Shown: piece after piece, positions 1 to 9,204 of the stretch
Layout: each line of letters starts with the position of its first letter
How positions within the stretch are numbered: the stretch's first letter is position 1
Assembly (NCBI GenBank): GCA_910592205.1
Contig: CAJVPJ010000039.1
Span: forward strand, 1-61,194
Reading direction: 5' to 3'
DNA: 61,194 bases
Origin: Paraglomus occultum
Lineage: Eukaryota > Glomeromycota > Glomeromycetes > Paraglomerales > Paraglomeraceae
The notes under the pieces: generated by a model
The model's input: the letters and a program-made list of their open reading frames with translations, nothing else
Told to the model about the DNA's origin: nothing
Database searches by the model: none
Program-made: the position numbers and the translations under genes

Positions 1-105
1 GGCGTTTTGCCTTTTATTGCACCGGAAGTCTTCCATACCTGCAAATTTACTCAGAAATCGGATGTGTATTCATTTGGCATCATTATGTATTTGATTGCTA
101 CTGTC
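1..105 (+). pseudogene. TKL-like kinase fragment, activation-segment end only
   Basis: About 35 codons are open in frame 1 and match the activation-segment end of the intact kinase at 41-43.7 kb: GVLPFIAPEV, then KFTQKSDVYSFGIIMYLIA. This is the APE motif and the start of helix F. Near base 103 the match stops, and the following DNA is the opposite strand of a related kinase gene. The HRD and DFG motifs that should precede it are not in the window, so this is a broken piece or the edge of a gene starting left of the window. It is inverted relative to the kinase gene immediately to its right. Confidence 0.7.
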
Positions 106-2095
106 ATCCATGTGGTCATGCATAACAATGTTTCCGCCATGTAGATCACTGTGCGTTAATCCCGCACTATGAATGGTATCCAGATACCATGCAATATCTT
201 TCAAATGACGTAATTTATCCAACCACGTCAATTTGTTAATTTTTTGAACCAAATAAGACAAAAGACTGTCATTGTTAGCATATTGCATAACAATTATGCA
301 CTCTTTTGTCTCTGGGTCTTGTGTGATTCCATAAAGGGAAGGGAATGAATAACCACACTTGGCATGATTTCTGAACTATTAAATAAATAATAAATAGAGT
401 CAGCTTAAATGTCACTTTAATTAATACTACTAATCATTGCTTACCTCGGAAATAAATAATTCCGACATTCCATCAAAATTTTTAAATCGTTTGAGCACAA
501 CTGTTTCCTTCCTCATACGCTTTACTTCCGAATACTTTTTATACTTTGCAGTATAAACAGTTCCGTAACCACCAGATCCAATCTGTTTAACATCATAAAA
601 GTCGCTATATTGCATGTATTTAACATGTTCGTTGTTTCGTATAAACGTGTCCAGTATTGCATATATGTCGTAATAGAAAACCAAATAATATTCCCGAGTA
701 GATGACTTCTGAGTGATCCCAATTATCCAGACATTATCGGGTGTTAAAATCGTCGGGTATTTCTTAGTTAACTATTTTGAGTAAACAGAATATACATTAT
801 AACATTAATCAATCAGACGTATGATACGCACTTATCGGTTGCATCGTTTAACACGTAACACGTGAAATAATTTACCTGATGAAAATCAAGCGACTGATTG
901 TTTTGTTCGTCAACTATTTTTTTGAGTGTTACACGGGTCAATGTATTCCAGTTTGCTACATGCGTGCATCCATGGCTTAATGGCGTCATCTCTTGTATTT
1001 TTGTTAATAGAGAATATTCAACCCATTGTATATATGCATCACATACGTTCTTCATATTATTCCATGACTCTACAATAAATGAATCTAAAGACTTGTTGCC
1101 AGTTGTCCAATGGAGAGGTCTTGGTGCTTTGCATTCATAACAGAATGCTTTTATCTTGCGTTCTAGATGCTTCGTACACGCCAGACATAATCCACATTTC
1201 TGGTATCCTTTTATTAGACAATACTTTCTCGACTTTGTATTGCATGTAAATCCGATGGTAACCCAAACATCCTTATTGAGAATATCAGGACGCTTATCAC
1301 ATAACTAGTAGAAATGATACATAATAATAAGTCAATAATTATTTAAACTATTCAATAAACGTGACGCATATGTAAATAGTTTACCTCAGCATAATATAAA
1401 TCATCTGTCTCGTCTGTTATCTCAAGCGGAATTAATTTAACCCTATAGTAAGCAGGTAGACCATACAACCATCCATATGTCCCATAATCACCAATACAAT
1501 CGAATGGAATCCATTCCAAATAGGCGTCATTTGGTGAGTTTGTTTGTAGTTGAGATTTCTTAATAAAGTCATCGAGTTGGTGATTGTTGCTAGTCCACCC
1601 ATCGGATAATTGTTTATAACCACAAATGCACCACACGGGACTACATCGGAGTATTCCACATGTGGAGCAGAAGCCATATCGAGAATAACAATGGTAAAAG
1701 CGTTTATCAGCAATCATGTAATAGTTATCGTCATTAGACTTGGTGAATCCATATATGAGGCTGTTGCGTTCTTTAAGCCAATTTGCATGCCGTCCGAACC
1801 GATTAATATCAATGCTATTGTTGTAATTGTGTGTTGGAAGTGAGTATATTCTTGCAAGCTCACTCACAAGTGTTGGTGTGCATTCTTCACTACTTCCAAG
1901 TAACAGTAACATAATCTCATACTCATCATCGTCATCATGCTTGCGAATAGCGCAGTAGACGTTGTCAATTTCAGTCGACTTTACGTTGGTGATTTCCTCG
2001 AAAGGAATCCATTTCAGTCCCAAGTACTTCTTTTCGCTTTCCAAGGAGGATTCAACCAAGTTGGCAATGGCTGGATTATTAGCAAATAACGACAT
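106..2095 (-). CDS. TKL-like protein kinase with Cys-rich repeats (3'-truncated)
   Basis: Four exons on the minus strand: 2095-1385, 1304-876, 771-445 and 375-~106, all with GT-AG introns that keep frame. The layout matches the paralogue at 41.1-43.7 kb exon for exon. The N-terminal two thirds carry two Cys-rich modules (GFCSTCGILRCSPVWCICG; GLCLACTKH...AFCYECKAPRP), each followed by W-T-x-N-x-x-L-D-x-F-I. The kinase domain then starts with a Gly-rich loop, GSGGYGTV, the catalytic Lys in VVLKRFKNF, and the loop HSDLHGGNIV. The reading frame and homology break just after HGGN near base 106, so DFG, APE and the whole C-lobe are absent and no active kinase can be made as drawn. Kinase activity is inferred only for an unbroken allele. 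The ATG at 2095 gives MSLFANN. The family is one expanded in arbuscular-mycorrhizal fungi; substrate is unknown. Confidence 0.75.
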
Positions 2096-2315
2096 GTTAA
2101 TAGTAAGAGTTGAATTAAAATCTTATCTCTCAAGTTAAGATGCCAACCCTTACTTGTGTTACATTGCACGCATCGGCCTCTTATTAGAATGCATTCCGCG
2201 TATGTTAGGTTATACCATACGATAAATTTGTTTTTGTAGGGTGGGTGCAGATTTTCAAATAATTTAGTATTTATTATCTCAGGAAGCAGTAAAATTTTTC
2301 CTTGCGCCAATCAAA

Positions 2316-2414
2316 ATGTCATATTTTCATTCAAGAGACCTAATCGCTCGCTTTTTGGAGTCTGATAAAGATGTGCTGTTTCTCGATAATGATGATATTG
2401 ATGTATTCAAAAAA
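2316..2414 (+). other. Possible orphan first exon
   Basis: An ATG opens 33 codons (MSYFHSRDLIARFLESDKD...) ending at a good donor, gtaagt, at 2415. It lies 220 bp from the start of the kinase gene and points away from it. I find no convincing second exon and do not recognise the peptide. It may be the remaining 5' end of a gene lost by rearrangement, or chance. Confidence 0.2.
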
Positions 2415-2689
2415 GTAAGTCGCTGGTTATTGTTAACTAAATACACACTACTTTCTCATCCTTACAATCTCCAGCAACAAGGGTGATGGGATTAGTTAAT
2501 AAAATTAAAGGTGTAGAGCAGGGTAAATACAATGACAGTAAATGACAGTACTTCAACCATATTTCTTTTCTGTATTGCTGATTCAGAAAAGGGGAGTGCA
2601 GGCAAAAATACGGGATTTAAGCTGGTCAGCTTATCGATATTCCACCTTCATTATTTATGAAAAAAAAAATTCAAAGAACATACAACGCA

Positions 2690-2900
2690 GGAGCAATATG
2701 GGAACGGTTGTTGGTCACGGTTGTTGGAAACAACAAAGCTATGCGTTGCGAATCGTCTTTTTTTATGTTCATCAATAGTAATAGAGATACTGTACTCTAT
2801 CCATTGTATATAGGTATCATACTTATTCTTCACGTCATCGTTATGCCATAGTGAATCAATCCAAAGGCGCTTGTTACCCGCAGAGGTCGTGAAATTCGTT
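2690..2900 (-). pseudogene. Decayed fragment of TKL-like kinase exon 2
   Basis: On the minus strand an open stretch reads AGNKRLWIDSLWHNDDVKN, then YDTYIQWIEYSISI. It lines up with TGNKSLDSFIVESWNNMKN...DAYIQWVEYSLL in the adjacent kinase gene and with the equivalent segment at 42.1 kb. The CxxC motifs before it and the kinase domain after it are missing, so only a scrap of exon 2 survives. It lies just upstream of, and in the same orientation as, the first kinase gene, which suggests an old tandem duplicate. Confidence 0.6.
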
Positions 2901-4610
2901 GATGCTGAAACCATGACTTTGATTGGTTGACCAAGGTTAGTTTCAGCATCAGCTTTATTAATATTAACGAATTTAGTAATACGCAACACCTGCGCCACAC
3001 AAGTTATTAACTGAAACTCATGCTCACAACGTGGCAACAGCAAACGAGCCTACGCAAACTCTGAATACATAATACAGCTCGAACTCGTCACTTGTTAAAC
3101 AAATAAATAAACACGCTGCTGTTTTGATTATTATACGGAGTTTAACCCGGATTATTTGCTAAACGGCTATATATAAGTCCTCCGAAAGTTGAAAGGGGAC
3201 ATTATCCTTTTACTACATGTAACTCGTGTGACGGGAGGCTTGTTGATTTTCGTCATTAATTTCTCAGAATTAAAGAAACTATACAACATTTAGAATATTT
3301 ATTATTGTTCAACCTTTCCTCTGCAGACCATATCTCGTCATTTTCCAAGAATTGTTTTTGAACATCATTATCAAACCGCTTTTATTTCGCAATTTGTAAT
3401 TTGTGTTATCAAGATTTTATAGAGCGATTATTAAAAACTCATCGATAAGAATTTATAACTAACGATTTCAGTTAAAAACTTCCAAATTAGATTAATCTCA
3501 ACGGCCGGATTTTGTCAGCAAGCTATTAAAAATACTGTAAAAATTATCTAAGCAAACGCTTATGATTTTAATCCTTTCGCAAACTCCATCTACCTATACG
3601 ATGTGTTAACGCATCTATGATATCATAGCAACAACAATTATTATGCCACAAAAGTCGAAGAAAAATTATTTAATCTAAATTTAACAGGGCAAACTTCGAT
3701 TTGGCATTTCGACTAGTCGAGGTAAACGTTCACCTGTCTTTTTTTGAACAATAATCGTTTCTGTATTGATTATAGTCTCTCGTCCCATTATTTGCAAATC
3801 GGTTAGCGGCTTGAAGGGGCCGTTTATGTCTTGATTTTACAGTTTTTAAGTGAGCCATTTATAGGTAAAATTTGGTTAATTAATGTTTCAACAATAGAAG
3901 AAAGAACGTAATTCGATTTCACAGGCCATATTCAATATTCCGTGGATAAAATATCTTATCCGCTATTAATCCAACACTGTATATCAAAAATGGTTCGATA
4001 TTTTTTTCCGCCTAATTTTAATAACAGAAATATGAGTATATATATCTTTTTCCGACACGGAAATTTATCACGAAAATTAATTAAAATTATTGTTCTAATT
4101 GTTAGAGAACGAATAAAATTCTAGTTATGACGGTTAAAATAAAAGATTGATTGTTTTTGTTACGGCAAGTCAATCTGATTAGTCATGTAACAAGATCTTC
4201 GTCCATACTTTTCAAATGTTACACGGTGTGACGCATTATTTACAACGGAAAATACATGTTTGTCACTTCTTTTAATTCACAAATTCAGTTCGAATTGCCA
4301 TGAAAAAGTCGATAGTAATTAATTGCAAGCCAGTTCAACGGTCAGAAACTCCTCTTTGCTTATGAGAGACACCGAAAACAATGTACAGTGAACTCTTCCT
4401 AATGCAGATCGTCGGAACCGGCTTACAAAAAACGCGAGCTGACAGTCAATGCCTGCGCTTGGAGAGAGAGAAACATTAATAGGCAGGGGTTGAGAGTTTT
4501 ATCGAGTATTTGGAATGGAGTTATTATGTATCAGGAGTTACGCTGTAACTAGGTGTAAATCGGAGATTCGTACCTAAAGAATATCCACCAGGTCTTGTTG
4601 CGGTTTTAGT
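2901..4610. other. Gene-poor AT-rich spacer
   Basis: No credible gene. Stop codons are dense in all frames and the longest ATG-initiated frame (3942-4124 +) has no family resemblance or splice context. The sequence leads into the dispersed repeat copies to the right. Confidence 0.5.
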
Positions 4611-4619
4611 AACGCATCG

Positions 4620-5110
4620 GTTTTCTAAAGAAGCACGTCGTCTGGCTTCAAGATTCAATGATAAAATAATATTAGCAACGCAACGTTGTATCCAAAATTA
4701 TCGCACATGTTCGGAGACGACACATTTCAATGGAAACAATTATATATTTTCTTGTAATTTTACTTTGTTTGGTTGTTTTCGCTGTCTTAGATGTTGACTT
4801 TATTATGATAATTTAGTCGCACATAGCAAATAATACGTGAAATCGTTTGTATCAAAAAAATTCCCGGGTAAAAATCTCTTATGCTTTCAGCAAACTGATC
4901 TTGTTGTTAGCTTCTAATATTTATCAATTTTTCGTTTTTGATTAGCCAATTTAAGTAATAAACATGAGCATGCAAGTCGATGTAACGGATTACACAGGAC
5001 AGTTGTTATATTGTGGCAATCCGCAAAATCAGAAAATGTTAATATAGCGGGTTTTCTTTATTACCAAATTTGCCAGCATAAAAAGTACAATTTCTAGTTT
5101 TTTTCAATAA
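4620..5110. repeat. Dispersed repeat family, copy 1
   Basis: This stretch shares blocks with two other places in the window. The block beginning cacgtcgtctggcttcaaga (4637) recurs at 5507 with few changes, an offset of 870 bp. The block beginning atctcttatgctttcagcaa (near 4876) recurs at about 48975, followed by a shared run ending in gttatattg. Neither terminal repeats nor a transposase frame is visible, so the class of element is unknown. Confidence 0.65.
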
Positions 5111-5489
5111 ATATTTTTTTTGGTCGTTACATACACGGTGCAACTTATTAAAGTATCACAACGTCGAAACTGATTGAAAAAACCTTGATCACGGTTGTCG
5201 AAAAGTGTTGAATATCTTACTCGAGGGGGGAAACCAAGATTCGCATCATAAGCCCGTGGAAAATTAGTCACTCCAATTTGCAATAAAAGCTAATAGACGA
5301 AGGTGAGATTTTCACAGAGTATTTGTCTAAAATTACGCCGCATTATTGAAAAAGTGTTCTCTCCGTTACCGAAGCCGTGAGATGGAGATAGAATACATTG
5401 ACTATTGAATTGAAACTGGTTTTGACTATGAGTGATCGTTTAATATCAGTTCGTCCAACAGGTACTGGATGTACTTAACAGGGACTGTT

Positions 5490-6140
5490 GGTGGCATGTC
5501 GGTTCACGTCGTCTGATTTCAAGATTCAAGAATCAAATAATATTAGCAACTCCAGAAGTTGGAGACAACGCGTTTCGATGGAAACAATAGTATGTTTTCT
5601 TTTAATTTATAGTTTTCGGGTGTCTTTGTTTACATTGTATTTTTATTAAATGATACGTATCGATGTTTCTTGTATTAATATAAAGATGAAATTGTTTTGC
5701 CTAAAGAAATTTCCGTCATAAATCTCTTACGCAATACTTGTAATGTCATCAATCTATCGTCTTTTCTTAGTCGGTTATTTAAAAAACTTGAGCATAAAAT
5801 ATATTTGCTAGCTTTTCAATAATCTGACATATTTAATTCGTTGCGAGGCAATATACTGCCAAATTTTCATCGCTTCATTCATGTGTCATTCTACTGATGT
5901 TTCCTTTTCAATAGATAATCATTGACCTCTGTTCTTGACAATGTCTGAAACTTGCTGGGTAAAATACGATATTCTTTTGCTGGAGCTTTTTGTCGAGCGT
6001 TTGCAAATATTTTACAACTTGATCTTTATTACACTACGGTACTGTTAATAACGATAATAATATTACTATCGGTTATAACGGATTCATGCCATTTTAATCG
6101 GATCTATATGGGTTCGGTCATTTCCATTATAATTCCGTGG
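5490..6140. repeat. Dispersed repeat family, copy 2
   Basis: The left part repeats copy 1 at an offset of 870 bp (cacgtcgtctgatttcaaga at 5507). The right part, from tgtcattctactgatgtttc (about 5883) through aaacttgctgg, recurs at about 49252 in copy 3. Copies 1 and 2 therefore form a degenerate tandem pair, and copy 3 supplies the same order of blocks 43 kb away. The short frame at 5952-6146 is inside the repeat and has no recognisable product. Confidence 0.65.
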
Positions 6141-6371
6141 TATTGAGCAATGCTTCGTTATATTCCGTTCATCCGAACCGCATCACAATTCAATAGTAAA
6201 ATCCGCTATATCTTATAGACATCATCAACGTGCTTTATTTACACTTTGGTAACCAGGTTGTACTATGATAAAGTAAAGCAGATCAAATCTTTATAGTATT
6301 AAAGTATTCACGACAGAATAACGACAACGTTAACCACGAATCAAACCAATAATAATAATTAGCACAAAGGA

Positions 6372-7466
6372 TCATGATTCTTCATCAGGATCGTAGTCGG
6401 GAGGACAAGCTGCCAAGTCCAATACAGGAGATTTATATCCAAAACGAGTAATAGCAGCAGTGACCTATCCATACATGCAGCTCGATCAGTGAAAAGAAAA
6501 AACCCCCCACCATGCTGGCTATTCAACTTACGCTCTTTGAACCTCCCAATAACCATTGTAAAATCAACACAAACCTGTCCTCGATGATGAGTGGCATGAT
6601 TGAATATGTGAATAAGACACTCTAATTTACTTCGTCTAACTAGAGTACCGCCCATTTTTCTATGTTCCAACACAGCGGAAGATAATGTTAGATCATCGGG
6701 CTCAGACGCAACAAGAGGGATCCAGAGTTTGGCCTATTTTATATAGAAATAGTTATGAAAACGCGTAACTGTTTGATCATCTCATCGAACGTTCTCGATC
6801 GATCCTCACCTGTTCAATAATCATCTTCTCCAACTCTTTCCGATTCGTAATATACTCTTCCCAAATGCATCCGGTCGAATCATGTGGGTCTTGGCCCTCG
6901 GTTTTCACCCAAAACTCGCGGTTCGACGCATATTCATGTGTATCAATTGCAGATGTCAAACGAGCATACCTGAAAAATGAATGCAAATGGTTAATGGAAA
7001 AAATCTTCATGTGATTAATTACATCATTCAAGTGCACATTGACAATCAACGCCCATTGCATAAAATGTTGGAGGTTGCTTTGATGATTGGGATCAAGCGC
7101 ATGGAGTTGGGCATTTGAGAGTACCAAAGGGACAAATATCGATTTTACAAGAAAGCAGCAGTCTACTTTCATAAAGAAAGACGATAGACTATATGTTTCT
7201 GGTTTCTCTATGGGTCAACCTCTTCCAGAACTTTTTACCAGAACTTTTCCCTTAGCGGTTCTCCTAACCACCAAGCCAACGACCAAAAGTACCAACCATA
7301 TTTTGTCAGCCAGTAACAAATGATTAAGTGTTCCGTGAATTGATCTAAAGAAAAGTCCGGCGTGAGCTTTGTAATGTTCGTCACTGACATTTTTGACGGC
7401 TTGAAGAAGCTGTGTATGGGCCCAGACGTTATATCTGGCCAAACGGGTCAAAAGAACGGATGTCAT
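6372..7466 (-). CDS. DinB-like (DinB/YfiT superfamily) protein
   Basis: Four exons (7466-7297, 6969-6810, 6733-6575, 6464-6372) join in frame to 193 aa. DinB-family proteins are four-helix bundles that usually bind a metal through three histidines; bacterial members include thiol-dependent transferases. Visible hallmarks are RYNVWAHTQLLQAV at the N-terminus, SIHGTLNHLLLADKIW (His44 and His49) and HIFNHATHHRGQ near residue 155, the usual position of the distal metal-binding histidines. The start is the ATG that precedes the LARYNVWA helix directly. The first donor (atg|gttggt) is weak but is the only one that keeps frame into YARLTS. Function in fungi is unknown; it is probably soluble. It is divergent from the LisH gene to the right. 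Confidence 0.82.
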
Positions 7467-8248
7467 TAGGAGCGAAGCTGTGATGGAGATGCATATTTCC
7501 AGAAATGGAAAATCGAGGAAATGAGAATTTCCGAAACAGTGCACAAAGAAAAGAGCGAGGGGATAACAATAATGAAGATGATAATTATGGAATATAACTG
7601 ACCATTCTTGATTACCTTTTGATGTCAATGATGATAATAGACATTTCTCGTTCTAATTGTCATGTCTCGATCCATGACGGTAGAGCCAGCGTTTGTCCAA
7701 CGGCTGTATGTTATTATTATTATTATTATTATGTGAAAAGGTTTTTTGTCAATTTAATAATGCTCTGCATCACCTAATAATAATAATCAGATAGTCTATA
7801 TTAAAAATTAACAATGATAATTATTAATTCAGCTTTTCTCATAAATATGAAGACCACAGGATTGGTATAATTTTCCACACTGCCTCCAACATCTCTTTAT
7901 TTTTTATTTTATTTTTTTTCTTGCAAACGAACCCTTTTTATTTCCCCCCCATAAAAATCTCAACAGGCATTTAACATCTCCATTGTCCCCCCCCCCGTTA
8001 CTCCGCCACATTCGTCATCATACACACACAGCTGACTTTTTCTTTTTAACATATATGCGCTCATCGGACTACTCCAGGTTGAACTTACTCTTTATTCCGT
8101 GCTCTATGCTTGTAGTCTCATACATATCCAATACTCATTGCTCCAATCTTTATAATAATACCGATTTGTAGAGCACTCAACTTAATATAAACAACATAGA
8201 TCATACACAATACAACACATACAACAGACTTGCATCACAGAAACCACC
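7467..8248. promoter_or_regulatory. Bidirectional promoter region, DinB-like / LisH genes
   Basis: This 780-bp gap separates two divergent genes. It holds a (TTA)n run at 7712-7731, T-rich and C-rich tracts (a run of nine C near 7987) and a long AC/CT-rich leader just before the ATG at 8249. No clear TATA box or factor site stands out. The C/T-rich tracts are typical of fungal 5' leaders. Confidence 0.4.
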
Positions 8249-9164
8249 ATGTCAACTCAAAATAACCCTTTGCAATCATCGCAACAAATACCATCTGCCC
8301 AAGTTCCGCAAATGCAACGCAGAGCTCCTCAGGGAAATGGAGTCCCGAACGCTCGGCTCGATCCTAACATCATGATCTATTTTTACATATACGACACTCT
8401 CAAACAAAACAACATTATAGACAGCGCTAGAGCTTTGCTGCCGTACCTGAGAGAACATGACCCCTACGAGTTTCTTTCAAAAAAGAACGAGGGATCTTCG
8501 GGTACTGATAACGGTAGCGATTTGCCTAACGTGCAACTACCGTACGAAGCTCCACAGAGCTTTTTGTATGAGTGGTTTACAATGTTGTGGGAGGAACTTA
8601 CATTAAAGAAACAAAACGGAACAGCGATTGCGTCTGGAATGCATATTCCTAACGAGGTACGAACTTGAAAAGGAAAGCAAAGGCATAGAGGAGGGAAGGC
8701 ATAGAGGAGGGGAATGTGTGTTGTTTTGAAATCAAAGTTGATAAATAGAAAAAGAGCACCGCTGGTTGAAGTTTGAATGTATTAGTCGCTTGTAATGAGA
8801 GGAGAGGGCGTGGGATTGTTTACAAGTGGTCGAGCTTTTTCAAACCGACATATATTTATCGGTTCATATGACCATGCTTTTATTTCATTATTGTATTTAC
8901 TAAAGTTTACTTTATTTTTTTTTAAACTCGCAAAATCAAAAAAGCAGACGAGACATACCGTACGGGGAGTACAGCAACCGGATTTGAATCATCAAATGTT
9001 AGCGCGACCACTTTCCGCCGGTCAGCAGGCACTAAATGTTGCTGGTTTTTCTCACCAGAGTCTGGCGTTCCATCAGCGCCGATTTGCACAAGCGCAACAA
9101 GCTCAGCAGCAGGCACAACAGCAGGCACAACAGCAAGTGCAGCAGCAACAGCAGCAGCAACAGC

Positions 9165-9204
<40 letters not shown>

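Noticed and set aside
5952-6146. 64-codon frame as a small membrane protein
   Set aside because: It lies in the dispersed repeat and the equivalent DNA in copy 3 does not keep the frame.
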